A stretch of 64,000 bases of DNA from Basidiobolus meristosporus CBS 931.73 (taxonomy: Eukaryota; Basidiobolomycota; Basidiobolomycetes; Basidiobolales; Basidiobolaceae). Position numbers and translations under genes: made by a program. The stretch's first letter is position 1; each line of letters begins with the position of its first letter. Below are positions 24,623 through 36,919 of this stretch, piece after piece. The notes below the pieces were generated by a model. That model searched no databases. It was not told where the DNA came from and saw nothing but the letters and a program-made list of their open reading frames with translations. The stretch lies in NCBI GenBank assembly GCA_002104905.1, contig MCFE01000433.1:1-64000 (forward strand), written 5' to 3'.

Positions 24623-26347
24623 ATGCTTTCCTCTAGCAACGGCGAGAACCCACCCATCTACAAAACCATTGGTCTTATCCTAGCTGTATCTAGCGGTACG
24701 ACACAGTGCTTTGTCTAGCGAGGCCTCTTGTTCTAACCTGCGCCGAATCCTACAGGCTTTTTCATCGGATCGAGCTTTATCATCAAGAAGAAGGGGCTTT
24801 TGCAATCGTACGCCACCGGTATTTGGTCTTGCCAGCTGGTTGCTTTTTGCTCTGTTGTTTACCTGATTTACAGGTGGGATCCCTGGAGAAGGGCATCAGT
24901 ATCTTAAATCCAAGTTATGGTGGCTCGGGATGATCTTGAGTACGTCTATTCACCGCGTGTATATTGCGCGCCTTACTAACCTCCCTACTTCAGTGGTGGC
25001 GGGAGAAATTCTGAACTTCGTCGCATATGCGTTTACCCCCGCGATTCTTGTAACCCCTCTAGGGGCGTTGAGCGTCGTTGTGAGGTATACAGGACGATCT
25101 TCTGCGAAAGAGAACGCTCGACAATGTGATCTAACGTTTATTCACCACCAGTGCTGTTCTGTCCTCTATCTTCCTGAAAGAAAAGTTGACCTTCGTCGGG
25201 AAAATCGGGTGCGGTATCTGCGTCGTAGGGGCAATCATCATTGTTATCCACGCACCGGAGCAGAATGCTCCAGCAACGATTGCCGCGTTCATGAACTACA
25301 CCATATCACCAAGTAAGTGTTTCTTGAAAGATGAGTGGGGAGTGTGTTACTGATCGCAAGTGCCATTCCATAGTATTTCTCACTTACGCGGTAGTATTGA
25401 TATTGATCAGTCTGTTCCTGATTTTCAAGATTGCCCCCAAGCACGGCAAGAACAATATGTTGGTGTATATTAGTGTGTGCTCTCTTATAGGCTCACTGTC
25501 TGTCGTTTGCACCCAGGGGCTCGGGGCCTCGATCATATATTCGGTCACAACGGAGAGCCAATTCAAGCACCCATTTATCTACGCGCTGATTGTTTTTGTG
25601 GTGGTCACACTATTGGTCGAGGTGGACTACCTCAACAAAGCGTTGAACCTATTCAGTACCGCCCTGGTAACGCCCATCTATTATGTGATGTTCACCACAT
25701 GCACCATCGTCTCCACCGCCATCCTATTCCAAGGCTTTCACGCGGAGCCGTTGAGTATAGTCACCGCGGTGTGCGGGTTTCTTGTGATATGTGGCGGGGT
25801 ACTTTTGCTCCATATCTCCAAAGAGTCGGAGGAGATGGTAAGTGGAAAGAGCCACGAGCTGGACGCCGAGATGGGTCAGATCGAAAAATTCCCTTCCGCA
25901 GTGCTGGTGGACTCTGGAAGAATCCGATCAATCCATGGGAGTAGCCAGGAGCCGATGGTCGATCGTTCGAACACCACCATGGACCACCAACTAGACCGAG
26001 CCCTATCCTCCCCTACGGCTCGTAGAAACTCTAGTTCCGGAATAGTTAGGCGCACCGCCACCATTGGCCCTATGAGTGGCTTCGACTCTATTAAACGGAC
26101 GCGAGGTAGAAGGGCGTACACTCTGGAGAGTGGATATCCAGGCAATCTGATGAAGGTCTACGATTTCCAGCTCGCGCTGGTCCCCAGTGCAGCCCCAGGG
26201 CTGCTACCAGGCGTAACAGTCTCCCGAATTCACTCGCTATCCTCAAAATCCAACCGAAGTAGTCGTTCCGAGCGATCCAGGTCCGTGGTGTATCCACAGG
26301 ATGCAGCAGGGGGCGCGAGCCTGCCCGACCCTAATAGCAGCGGATGA
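24623..26347 (+). CDS. NIPA-family magnesium transporter
   Basis: Membrane Mg transporter of the NIPA/DUF803 family. Six exons: 24623-24695, 24756-24818, 24874-24939, 24994-25084, 25152-25312 and 25374-26347. Introns are 54-67 bp and phases all agree, giving 475 residues. Diagnostic stretches: [20 protein letters not shown], then [35 protein letters not shown], then [49 protein letters not shown] and [12 protein letters not shown]. About nine membrane spans fill the first 300 residues. The last 150 residues are cytosolic, Ser/Arg-rich and low in complexity. The gene is intact and convergent with the receptor gene 444 bp away. Ion specificity is inferred from family. Confidence 0.92.
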
Positions 26348-26791
26348 CCTTGAAGCGATGAGCGGTGTGGTGGTCGAGGGAACTAATCTGTAGATAAAAC
26401 CAGCCAATATCCTACGCTCTGTAGTCCTAATAACTCTTACAGTCTAGGCCAACTAATCTTCTAACCCCAGACGATTCCAATGATAATCCCCCGGGAATCA
26501 CACTGCCTGACCTTAGTTCAGCCCAACTGAATAAGCCAAGATTTTGTCAGCTTGGAGAATTCTCTTACCATGCCTTCTTGTAACTAATTTTTGATATAAA
26601 CCCTCCTTCGATCCAATCCATTCCCTTGGCGGGGCTACGTCCGTGGTGGTTGGCGGGATGTCCGGGGATTTGACGTTTGACGGGTTCGTTTGCAATCTGG
26701 TGGATTTATTACATAGAAAAGGATATTGTGTACATATTTCTTGATGGGAGAGTGTGTGAGGCACACAGGGAGCCCATGAGTTGGGAAGGGT
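26348..26791. other. Convergent intergenic spacer
   Basis: Spacer between the 3' ends of the NIPA gene (plus) and the receptor gene (minus). No separate gene is visible; it should carry both 3' UTRs and terminators. Confidence 0.5.
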
Positions 26792-27910
26792 TTACTTGTC
26801 GTGGGGAAGTAGCCACTTCCGTACCGCCCAGCGGATAAGTTGCTGTCGTATTGAGGCCTTCTGGGTGATTGGGGTATCGGAGCAAACGGAAGGGGAGAGC
26901 AAGTGTTGGGTGGGGGTGAAGCCGGGTGAGATCGGGCTGAATGGTGGAGGCCCGGAATATTCACTGTGTTGAGAGAGAGTGCCGTACTCTTTCACCATGC
27001 CCTCGCAGATCTTCAGCCAAGCGTGCTTCAAGCTCGGATCGAATAGAAACACTATGGCCGTAATCGTTCCCGGGCTAGCGGCGGTGATGACACCACCGAC
27101 ATTGACCCAATAAGGAAACTCCCCTTGATGGTAGGTGTAGACGGCGTTGAGCAGTTCGAAGAATCGAGTGAATAAAGAGATGATTGGATACCAAGCTACT
27201 CTATAAGCGGCCTGTTTGATCGCTTCAAAGGCGTTTCTCTGGGCGATGCTGGAGAAGGCAACCTTCTTCCCGCCTTCGAACTCAAGCTCGATCTCCCTTG
27301 TGCGGGTGTAGATTTTTTTCAGTACGATAACGATGGTGAAGGTGGAATAGATCACCGACATCAGCACCCAGATATAATAACTCAGCCATTCCCACACGTA
27401 CCCGTCGAACAGTCCGTCGTTGAGGTACCAGCAGGTGTGTTCCCACTCGAGCCATCCATACATCCCGGCTAGTGCGGGGGCGGTTGCTGGGATAAATGAG
27501 CCGATGATGGCTCCAACAATGTACCATGCTTCGTAACGCTTGGTATCCTTAATCTGGTGCACAAATATCAGTTGCAAGCTGAAGGCTATCAGCCCCTTTA
27601 GATACACTGAGAGCAGAGAGAAATTCACGTAGCCCCACACCGAAAAAGAGCACCAGAAGCCGGGCTGCTCGATGACATAGCTGAATACTTGGAAGACCGA
27701 GTAGACCAGGTCCGCGATGCTGACGTAGAAGGTCAACCTCAAGGAGACCCGGTCGGCCAGCTTGGCGTCGTACATGTGTATCAGGGTGATCACCGCAATG
27801 ATACCCAATGAGCACGCTATGGAGGGGATGCTGAAGACGATATCCAGTTTCTTGAAGAAGTTGGTGTCATCCAGGCTCAATGGCATAAAGAAAACCTCGT
27901 CGTGAGACAT
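26792..27910 (-). CDS. Seven-TM G-protein-coupled receptor, cAMP-receptor/Git3-like
   Basis: Single exon, ATG at 27910, 372 residues. Seven hydrophobic spans near residues 24-46, 56-80, 91-118, 127-150, 172-198, 232-258 and 268-291. Short loops, FWCSF before TM3 and HTCWYLND before TM5 (a likely Cys pair, C87-C160), and RVSLRLTFYVSIADLVY in TM2 fit the Dictyostelium cAMP-receptor-like and fungal Git3-like GPCRs and not the pheromone receptors. The third intracellular loop (about 200-231) is basic and acidic, suited to G-protein contact. The tail is Ser/Pro-rich. The ligand is unknown. A TATTTAAA lies about 60 bases upstream. The gene is intact. Confidence 0.85.
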   Translation of the reverse strand: MSHDEVFFMPLSLDDTNFFKKLDIVFSIPSIACSLGIIAVITLIHMYDAKLADRVSLRLTFYVSIADLVYSVFQVFSYVIEQPGFWCSFSVWGYVNFSLLSVYLKGLIAFSLQLIFVHQIKDTKRYEAWYIVGAIIGSFIPATAPALAGMYGWLEWEHTCWYLNDGLFDGYVWEWLSYYIWVLMSVIYSTFTIVIVLKKIYTRTREIELEFEGGKKVAFSSIAQRNAFEAIKQAAYRVAWYPIISLFTRFFELLNAVYTYHQGEFPYWVNVGGVITAASPGTITAIVFLFDPSLKHAWLKICEGMVKEYGTLSQHSEYSGPPPFSPISPGFTPTQHLLSPSVCSDTPITQKASIRQQLIRWAVRKWLLPHDK

Positions 27911-27963
27911 CCTTAGGATCGCTTGAGTAAGAAGCTGGCCCAGGCGGAGGCAATGGAGAGGAA

Positions 27964-27971
27964 TTTAAATA
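27964..27971 (-). promoter_or_regulatory. TATA-like box of the receptor gene
   Basis: TATTTAAA on the minus strand, about 55-60 bases upstream of the ATG at 27910. A weaker match than the other TATA boxes in the window. Confidence 0.35.
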
Positions 27972-28547
27972 ACCACCCCGTGGTTTCAAATGGCCTTCAC
28001 TGATCGATGATCCTCTGGTAATGGGCATGCTGCTCCATAACTGGTCACCCGGACCCACGAGAATTCCGGCTGGGCGGTCGGTGGGGTGCCGCCCAGCGGC
28101 CATTTAGAGCCCACGTCTCTCTGGATCCTGGGTGTTTGAGCAGGTGCTGTATGTGACACGGTCTCCACCCTCTCTGTGACAACAATGACCTCAGCTTGCC
28201 TGCGGTGTGCAGCGAATCTACCGAATTGTCCTATCTGTTGCATCGCTGTACACACGAGGGGTCGAGTCCTCCTGACGCGAAGCTCGGGTGAATCTGAAAC
28301 CAATCAGGCGGCTCTACTTTCACGTTGTCCTAACCAACGAGGCGCGCACACACCAACCAACCATCCAACCATTTCAGAAATCACAACTCAGACATCAAAC
28401 GCGGAAACCAATGGTACCGTGATCTATATGGCACCAACAAAGCTCTGGCTGGGCAACGATAGTGGTCAACCTGGGCTTGCCCTGCCTCGCAGTCTTCTCG
28501 CTCGCAAACAGGCTCTGCAGCAGTTGAATCGATTTTAATCCATACGA
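27972..28547. other. Spacer between receptor and RING genes
   Basis: Holds the receptor promoter and the RING-gene 3' side. A plus-strand ATG frame at 28185-28538 (about 118 codons) has no motif or splice support, so I do not call it a gene. Confidence 0.4.
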
Positions 28548-30049
28548 TTAGTCTAAAGTTACATCCCGTTCCAATGTGGGGTTTAGGGTGCTGGGGGCCA
28601 CTTCGGGAGTGGGTGTGGGAGGGGGTGAGGCTGAGGTGGAGGTGGAGGTGGAGGGAAAGACATCGGTCCTACCCGAAGCTACGGGTGGCTCGGTAATATC
28701 CCGTTTACACAGCGGGCACGTTCTATTTAGCTTCAGCCACTCATCAACACAATCTATGTGGAAATGGTGGTGACAGTACAGCTGCCTCAATTTCTGGCCA
28801 TCTTCGTACTCAGATAGACAAATGCAACATATCGCATCCTCCTCCCGGATCCTGATCAGCGTCCCGGTGGTGTCCTCCATACACTCCGACTCTCTCCGGA
28901 CGGGAGGGACCCCCGATTTTCGGCAGAGCTTCTTTTTGACTCGGTCGAGGAAACGTTGCGGTGGGTTCGCGTGGCTGGGCCAGGGCTGATCAGACACCAG
29001 TTGGTGGGTGGCGGGAACGTTCTGTCCCATGTTGATAACATGCGGATGTTCCGGGCTGGCCTGTGGGGTTCGTCGGTAGGTCAGAACAGGGATTTTGGAA
29101 ATCACATCCTCCGTAGCACCAGCTCCGGTCACCTCACCGATGCCCAAGGTGCGCATGATCATCAGCACGCAAGGAAGACAAAAGATCACCGCCCCGCAGA
29201 GGAAAACCGGGATTGTGATCACGAAATACCCCAGGATCACCAGGGCCATGGACAAGCCAAACAGGCCGGGGGAGGTTTTCTGGCAGGTCGTCGTGGTGAA
29301 CAATAAATAGTTTCCCACCAGGAAGATGAACGTTCCTACAAGATCCAGCAGGGATTTCCCTCTGCAAAAGAAAGCTGGTCAGTATTCTGGCTTGTTGTGT
29401 GGGACGCCGCTAGCTCCCAAGGAGGCGTGTGTTTACCTGTCAATCCAGTTCAGCAGTATGCTCGACTGGTCATTGGAGCTGTGTCTCTCGGGATGGATGT
29501 GGTAGGCAGCCAACACTGGAGTGGCCAGGAAGATTCTCACGACGTAACAGATAAGATACAGTCGCAGTGGCTTGTCACATTCCTCATGCCGGGTCACTAG
29601 CAGAATCGCTATGATGGTCGCTGACTAATGGAAAAACTTAGCTTCTCTCACAAAAGGGGATTTGCCGCTTGCTTTACCTGGACGACGAAAGACATGAGCG
29701 ATAGGAGTAGCAGCAGTCTGGAGGTACGGGAGGCATTCCGATAGTACTCTAGTAGGTAACTTAGCCAATTCCGCCTAGCCAGGGTCACGGTACGGATGGA
29801 AGTGGTCCTGATTGAGCCAGAACGTGCGGTAGAGAGGTATATGGGTTGAGGGGTATGGGTATTTTCATGCTGGATATTCATCGAGATTGAGGAACTGGAG
29901 GGGTTGGAGCTTCGCGTGGAAAGTGCAGCGTTCAAGTGCCCTTCGGTTGTCGGCTCATCAGGTGTATTGCTAGAAACGGAAAGGGCTTCTATGGCCGTCT
30001 GGGGCGGGCCCTTCTCCGTACACGTGTGGACTGTGCCCGGCGAACTCAT
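28548..30049 (-). CDS. Multi-span membrane RING-H2 E3 ubiquitin ligase
   Basis: Three exons: 30049-29678, 29624-29437 and 29361-28548, giving 457 residues. Donors GTAAAG and GTAAAC, acceptors TTAG and GCAG, with agreeing phases. The N-terminus is Ser/Thr-rich. It is followed by [11 protein letters not shown], two spans ([20 protein letters not shown]...), [20 protein letters not shown], a third span, and [20 protein letters not shown] and [14 protein letters not shown] spans. After EDAI comes a C3H2C3 [15 protein letters not shown], a His-rich [12 protein letters not shown], then CPLCKRD. This order matches the plant and fungal At1g12760-type membrane RING ligases. It should transfer ubiquitin to membrane substrates; which membrane is unknown. 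The ATG at 30049 is the first in frame. Confidence 0.88.
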
Positions 30050-31159
30050 CAGAGCAGTTATTCCACTTTCTGAAAGGATGAAGTGATATCGTCTCAGTCG
30101 ACCGATAGCGAACTCAAATTGTGGGAAGAATTGGGTTGTAGGGGCGGCCACCAACCAAGTAGTCAAATAGGGAAAATTCGGACAAAAAGGAGACTCAGAA
30201 CGTTGGCTCGCTTCAACAGCGAGCTACATATGTAGGGGATGATTCTCAAGGTCAGCGTTTTATGAGGTGTTCGGGTTTGTTATTTGTCGGAGGATTATGC
30301 GAAATAACCGCATTCTACAAATCGTGTTTGCTCACCAACAATATATAAACTGGCTCCTAGGCGCTAGATCTACTGGTGGAGTGTTGTCGCATAGTTTGTA
30401 GATCTTGTGGATCGCCCTTGATATCCTCAACGATCTGCAACTGTTGGTTGAAAAGCAGCAAGAATGGCCCAAATCTAAACCCTGGTCCCCCCCATCGGCA
30501 AGCGTATGACAAGTGGCTGTGAGTTGGGCCCGAAGCGGTGGTTGCTTTTGATGCTTGTGGTCAGAAACTGCCTGTGTTTGTTGGTGATGATAGGCCTACA
30601 AGGTTGAGACTGGGTGATGAAATGCTAGACTATCTAATCTTATTGAAGATCCTGTATTCATGGAAAACGGAGCACCTGAGGCATGGTTTTAGACCTTCCT
30701 GCATGATATTCTATAAAAGGCCAATATCGTTTGCAACCAGACAAAACCCTGTGCATGCCCATTCCGATTAATACAGGTGGCCTGGGCTCTGGTAAACGAT
30801 TCCATCCCAACAGTAATTTCATGCACGCCATTCCTGAGATGAATTAGGGCAAACAATACATGGTTCCATTGGTTCTGCTGTTGCATTAACCCGCTAGTCA
30901 TTGGCCCACTTGGACTTTCACTCAATTGGAAATGCTGAGGATGGCCATCGCTGTATTGACCTTTTTATGTGTCAAGCTCCTCAAGCAAATAACTCGTATA
31001 GCCTGGCATATGCTTGAGTTTCTGAAACTACTACAAGTGGTTGTGTGGTGATTCCTCATCCCCAGAGCTTTATATATTACGGCTTAAAAACTGCCCATAA
31101 GCTCGAACACCTTATCAAAATCAACAGACCCTGTCTGTCAAGTAGTGTGCACCATCAAA
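30050..31159. other. Transition from gene-rich to repeat-rich DNA
   Basis: No gene recognised. A plus-strand TATATAAA near 30343 has no clear gene downstream. CpG, common to the left, thins out here and is nearly absent beyond about 31 kb. The RING promoter lies at the left edge. Confidence 0.45.
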
Positions 31160-32282
31160 TGTAGAGGTTCCATAAGCAATTGACAAACTCATCCTGATTG
31201 TTAAAAAAGTTTGTTACGTGAAAACCAAAGGGTCGCGTTTCAAATGTGCACAAATGCGTCCGTATGAATTGTTTGTTTGAAGTAGTTTGGTCTTCTCCAC
31301 TAACCAGAATATACTCAATAAGCCAACTAGCATTTGCTCTAACCTGCAACTACCACAATTTCAGCTTCCGCCTTTTGAGCACTACTACTGTTGCAGGCAT
31401 ACAGGATTTCCTGACAGTGGCTATGTGCTCATTCCTTGCAACTACCACTGCAGAGCTTTGCCCAATTCAAACTACAGCAAGACCCTTTATTGGTAGGCTT
31501 CCATGTGATTTTTCCACATAGAAGTAGGAAGTAAATTAGGCTGTACCCCCTGCTGGTTCTTATTAAGTACATCTTGAATGAATGAAAATGCAGGAGGTTC
31601 TGGTACCAACAGATATTTGAGTGCATATTATTAGAATCAGACAATCTAGCCTTCTAGCACCAGCATAATTAGTGGATTGAGAGTGCAACAACATTGTAAC
31701 AGCCAGTCAATAGAATGAAATATAGGATCATGTTAAAGAAGTAACTTTTGTGCTCTGGGTATCTAATATATTGGTAAGAATATTACAGGTTTACCCCTAC
31801 AAGGAATTTTGGTAGATATCACCAAGATTTGAAGAAGGGTGAATCCTTGGGTGGATCTTCTATGTTCTAAATTTCATCCCCAATCTCCATCACAGTATCC
31901 CAAAAGCTTCTGTTCTTACATTTAAGCTTTATGCAGATACCAGCAGTTCCTTTTAAGTATCTAAATGTCTGCATTACTGTCATTATATGATCAGACTCAT
32001 AGTTCTCACAATGCTGGCTAGCAAATACCACTCAGTACAGAAAATCTGCTTGGATTCCTAGCATCATATGCATTGGACTGCCAACCGCTCACTAACAAAG
32101 GAACTGTACACTCCTATATATTTTTAAGCTCTCCTAATTTGGTTGATTTTTGACCAAGCTAAGGTTAATCTGCATAGGGATACCAGGAGGATACTGACTG
32201 AATAACATATGATATCCAGGTTTCAGATTTCTTATTGAAATACTACCTGGCCTTTAGTTTCTGTTTATCCCATGGTATTCTT
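31160..32282 (-). mobile_element. Ty1/copia remnant: RT end and RNase H
   Basis: Reading the minus strand gives, with many breaks, AVGSPMHMMLGIQADFLY, a YESDHIMTVMQTFRYLKGTA stretch and further down GKITWKPTNKGS. These follow the order of copia RVT_2 end (GSLMY..TRPD..H...RYLKGT) and RNase H (..ISWKS..). Several stops and shifts make it non-functional. It joins directly to an LTR at 32283, so much of the internal element is deleted. Confidence 0.65.
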
Positions 32283-32625
32283 GTAGTGAGAGTCTTGGAT
32301 ATATTGGAAGTGACTGGGAGAGCAAGTAGACTATGTGGTTTTCACTTAATGATTTATTGAATGCAAAAACAGTATTTATACTCAGCATATTCAAGGCATA
32401 ACAAGAATTACATATCAATCACATGTAGATATATTGATCATAAGTATGGTATTTATACTTTTGATAAAGTAAACAAATATGTATAGTCTAATAAGGAAGG
32501 TCCCAAGAATGTGTGCAATGTTTGGGTTCTTTTGGACAACTTTGAGAGAAATCATAATCTGGGTACCTGACGTTTTGGTGAAAATATTACAAGTAAATCT
32601 CAGCCAGAAGTTTGGTCAGGATAGA
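32283..32625 (-). repeat. Copia-type LTR, minus orientation
   Basis: Reverse complement of a sequence closely matching 32970-33234, including the shared stretch around a GGTACCTGA site and a TATAAATACC block. It is followed on its 3' side by copia pol instead of a primer-binding site, so the element behind it is internally deleted. Boundaries are approximate. Confidence 0.6.
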
Positions 32626-32699
32626 ATGCTTATCAAAAGAATAAGATCTTTATGATTAAGTTAGCATGAATATTTAGGTGACAACTTAATAATTACAAC

Positions 32700-32905
32700 A
32701 TACAATTAGGTAGAAATCAAATTTTTGTGCTAGAACTAAGCACACAGATATTAGACATCATTTCATACACAATGCCATAAAGAATAGCTTAGTTTAGTTT
32801 GCTGTCCCACATATGAAGTGATTGCAGACATATTTACCAGACCATTAACTAGAAACAAACTTGAATATCTTAGGTCAAAATTAGGACTAGTCAGTATAAA
32901 CATTT
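32700..32905 (+). mobile_element. 3' end of a plus-strand copia pol
   Basis: Translation gives KHTDIRHHFIHNAIKN ... ADIFTRPLTR-like ... KLEYLRSKLGL-like with breaks. That is the conserved end of copia RNase H (SKHIDIRYHFIRE ... DIFTKPL ... LGL). It runs straight into the LTR at 32911, as a genuine pol end should. Confidence 0.6.
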
Positions 32906-32910
32906 AGTTG

Positions 32911-33234
32911 TGTCAGAGTGTTGTAGAAATTTCAAGTCACTTAGATTAGTACCTACAAATCTTAGAGAATACAGACCAAATTTCTGGTTGGGATTTACTT
33001 GGAATATTTTCACCAAAACATCAGGTACCCAGATTATGATTTCTCTCAAAGTTGTCCAAAAGACCCCAAGCTTTGCACACATATTCTTGGGACCTTCCTT
33101 ATCAGACTATACACATTTGTTTATTTTATCAAAAGTATAAATACCATACTTTTGATCAATAAATCTACAAGTGAATGACATGCAATTCTCTAGTTCTCCA
33201 CATCACCTCCAATACTCCTCAGAATATTGCAATA
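32911..33234 (+). repeat. Copia LTR, plus orientation
   Basis: About 324 bp, beginning TGTCAGAG after the pol end and finishing ..GCAATA before a primer-binding site; the paralogue at 57809 ends ..ACAACA. It contains TATAAATACC and shares long stretches with 32283-32625 (inverted) and 57586-57809 (direct). Confidence 0.6.
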
Positions 33235-33252
33235 GGTTATGAGCCCCAAGCT
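33235..33252 (+). promoter_or_regulatory. Copia primer-binding site for initiator tRNA half
   Basis: GGTTATGAGCCCCAAGCT. Its complement contains GGGCTCATAACC, which matches the anticodon stem-loop of fungal initiator tRNA-Met as I recall it. Copia elements prime from an internal cut of this tRNA. The same site follows the LTR fragment at 57809. Confidence 0.55.
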
Positions 33253-36200
33253 CACTGTCCTCTTGGTGTCCACTTTGCCTTGGATCCTTTTCTGTTATTG
33301 TGGAGAGAGACTTTTTGCACTATTGCTCTGCTACAGTTAAAAATGGCTACCACTGCTCAAAGGACTATGTTCATGAGGATATTGCTCTGGAAAAGAAGGC
33401 CTTGCCTTTGGAAATCTCATTGAGTAACTACTCAAGCCAATTATAAAGGAAAGTCTATCAAGCTGGCATGTAAATATGTCCAGAAATATAGTACATTGGT
33501 GCTCAACCACTACTGAAGAAAATTGTGTAATTCCAACAATTGAGGGTACAGATCTACAATGCAATATATTGCTATATGTATTCATATGACTCCAATTTAC
33601 TTTTAGACAAGCTTTTGGGTAGGATATTACCCCAAATTGCAAGAAAAAAAAATAGATTATTATTGAATGATTGCCATAGGAAGATTTTACCACATCTGTT
33701 GCTGCACAAAATATAGGTGAGAATACAAATACAGGAGCTTTTAACCGCCATTTTGGACTACCTATTGAAGGAAGAAGATCTCAGAAACATGCTCCTGCAA
33801 CTGTTAGGATCCTATTGGTTTATAATATATACAATTTCACCTGTAGTATGGATATGTGCTACAAAGTTCATTGGAACAATGCTATAATTGTATCATGTAG
33901 TTTGATACCTGAACCAAGTTACCAGGAACTAAAAGTAGTGCTGTTAGATGTGCTTTCACTCTGTTTAAGTCTCAAAACAGCTGGAGAAAGTGCTTTACAA
34001 ACTTAGCAAAATCAACTCAATGAAATTCTGCTACCAGCCAAAAAGAGTGAAGCAGATGATTGCAAGCCGGATTGGAGTATTCTACCAAGCATCAGTTGGC
34101 CAGTATACAGCTAAGAGCCTCTCAGAAAATAGCATAGTACTTTATACTTGCAATATATATCACTTATGACAGTGAGAGAAAACACTTGGTGACATTTGAT
34201 TATCTGGATAAGATCAGTAGAATTTAATTGATGAAGTCACTACCAAGCTCTACATCCCAGAAATCTGATATGTTGGAGTCCAGCACCAAAGCACTGGTGA
34301 AGCTAGCTTGCAGATGCAGGTTATTTAATCAAATTTGGCCAACTCTATCAAAGGTTATGATTGATCTAAGTGGATGCCAATTTTGATTATATCACTCTCA
34401 AATAGTGATATATCTGGACCAATGATGTTGTGATTACTTCTATACTCCAACACACTGCGGCTCCACCTGTAAGGAAGTCCAGAACCATCCCATAAAAGGA
34501 ATATCCCCTGGGTCATCAGCAAAAAAAGAAAAAGAAGAAAAATGGTAAAGTACTACTACTGCAAATAGGTATTTCCCAAATGGAGACAAAAGCCTATGTA
34601 GGCTTCATTTGGACTATCTGGCAATGCAGACATGCTCAATGGAGCCACTTGTACAAAGGTCTGAAGCCCAAAACCCCAGAAGAGCCTTGAAACTTCAACA
34701 GGATTTGTAAGATATTGTAGTATATATTGGAGCAGATTATTCAATGCAGAAGTCTTGATGTCTGCTGCCTATGGAGCTGAAAGAAAAAGGTGCAAGGATC
34801 AACCATATGGTCTTTGTGGATTCTGAAGACACTGAAAGAATCATTTGGCCTTGCACACCAAGCTCAAGCTTGGAAACAACTATCAGGAGCACAAATATAA
34901 TCAAAGCTCTTGTTAAGAAGAATCTCACTTCTGGAAAGGTGCCAATCTCTACTCTACAAGTATATTCTGATAAGACAAAAGCAGATGCATCAATCCAAAT
35001 CAGTAGAAGTACTTGAAGAATAGCTACCAAACAACCTATGGTATTGTCTGATACCAAACTGGGTAAATCATGAAGCAAATGAACTTTGAATCAACCATAG
35101 ATGAAGTAATTAGTCCAAAGAATGTTACTCCTATGTAAGGAAGACAAAGATGACCACTCTAGATTGCTTTTTTGTGGATATGAGGTCAATAAACAGACAT
35201 GGCTCAAGCAGCGGCAGGCCATCCCAGCTCAGAGCTGAGCAAAAACCTTTTTTTTGGCCATGCTGTATGTGCTTTAGTGCCAGTAAATGAGGATAATCTG
35301 GATCAAGTGTAAATGACAAAGCTTTAACTTGGCCCAACAGAGGTTGTTTTTTCTCCTCATTTAGAGTCAATTTGATAGAAGTAGCTGTCTCTGAGCCCAA
35401 TATGGGCAAAAAGTGAGGTTGTCTAAATGAACTAGATTTTTGGCCAGAAATAAGGAAACTCATGATATGCCATAAATAAAAAAACCCTAACTTGACCAAA
35501 AGTGGGTCAATTCAGCTCAAATAATAAGCATTAGATAGCCCAGGGACTATATAACTTAGCTCATTCTGAGGTCATTGAGAAATCTATCAATCTCTGGTAC
35601 CTTCTGGAACACCATGATTAGTGATCACTTAGCCAGTGAGAAAAGTATATCAGGGAGGCAATCCCACAACAATACATCATCATCCCTTTCACCATTATAC
35701 CAACTTGATGTTTGGTGTAATCACTGCTACCTGCTGCTTCCTTGACTTCCAATCCCAGACCACAGAACACTCCCAGGAAACCACACTGACAGCCAACTGA
35801 CCTTGGAGGCACTACTTGTGAGGAATACTCAGAGTAGGTATTGTTTATTTTGTTCCATTCTTTCCCATGTTGATTCTTGTACAGGCAAAGATACTTTTCT
35901 GTCTTTGTAACTATTGACTACAGCTGCATTCTTATTAAGTCCCTGCTGATGGAGTTTACAGTTGTTGTGACTTTGGAAGCTTTAGTACATTGCCATCCCA
36001 AAGGACACTGAACCCAGCACATTCTGTTGCCAGGATGCTAACTAAGTTGGGGATTGTAGCTCAATGGTTTACCCTTGACAAGCTTGTGGCTTTATTCCCC
36101 TTCACATTAGAGTGGACACAGAACCCAAGTATTCATAGCAAAGCTACTGCTAGAAGTGCTCATTTAGCAGCTTGAAGACATGGATAAGCCACTCCCAAAG

Positions 36201-36842
36201 TCTCTAGCTATAACTGAGTTTACCATGACACCCTACCTTACTCAAGGACTTCCCTAGGGCTTGGCAAAGAGAGTTGACTTACATGCAGCCAAGGATGACA
36301 AGTCTGGAATTCTATGCTTTGCAGAGATGAAATGTGTTCTCCTAGAGACACAACAAACTTCCACCTTTATGAGCCTCTTGAAGTCAAATCTACCCAGCCA
36401 GTAAGCCAAGGAGCCAAGGAGTGCTGCTACTGAGAAGGAAACTTACACTACCAGCAGAATTGATCAACTTGCTGAACAGCTGCAAAAAGCTAGCCCTAAA
36501 GATATATGGCTCAGCTAAAGTGGCTACTGAGAGCCAGAGACCTTTGTCCAGACACTCTATCTATTGTGATTCTACTCAACATGCCAGAGGAGAATGCTAA
36601 GAGCTTAGTCAGCTATTTGGAGATGGAACTGTACAGTTTGCTGGAATGCTTGCTGACAAGGAAGCAAGGGGGATCTCCACCAATTTCCAAAGAGGAGGGA
36701 TCAGAGCCTTATTACAAGATTCCAACACAGCAGCCAGGAAGCTTACTGTTGATCCCCCTAATGGGACACATGCAGAGAGCACAAGTGTCAGGATCACATG
36801 ACATCCCTGGTCACCAATATTCAAGCTAAATCAAGTTGGTGA
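33253..36842. mobile_element. Degenerate retroelement-derived sequence, not assigned
   Basis: Behind the primer-binding site a copia gag-like start is expected, but only broken frames remain. The stretch is CpG-poor and full of stops. Frames at 34771-35016 (+), 35131-35499 (-) and 36506-36829 (+) have no motif I can name. A TTSRIDQLAEQLQK stretch near 36455 could be gypsy gag. No host gene seen. Confidence 0.4.
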
Positions 36843-36856
36843 AAAATCTCAGTTCC

Positions 36857-36919
36857 TTCTGGAAAGTTCTGCCACATTCTAGCAACTTCTGGAAAGCTCC
36901 AAATCAACATTACACAATA
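36857..36919 (+). repeat. Inverted repeat arm (partner 38081-38145)
   Basis: About 63 bp that matches the reverse complement of 38081-38145 with few changes (shared AACATTACACAATRGAA and TCTAGCAACTTCT blocks). The pair brackets the gypsy RT piece at about 1.2 kb spacing. It could be terminal repeats of an unknown element or two inverted LTR pieces. Confidence 0.5.

Noticed and set aside
25477-25944. Long frames overlapping the NIPA gene in other frames
   Set aside because: Shadows of the strongly coding NIPA last exon; no motifs of their own.
28245-28275. tRNA T-arm-like GGGTCGAGTCCTC
   Set aside because: Stem and loop lengths do not fit a T arm and no A box or acceptor stem is placed correctly upstream.
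28185-28538. 118-codon plus-strand frame between the receptor and RING genes
   Set aside because: No recognisable domain, low-complexity Asn/Thr stretch, no splice support.
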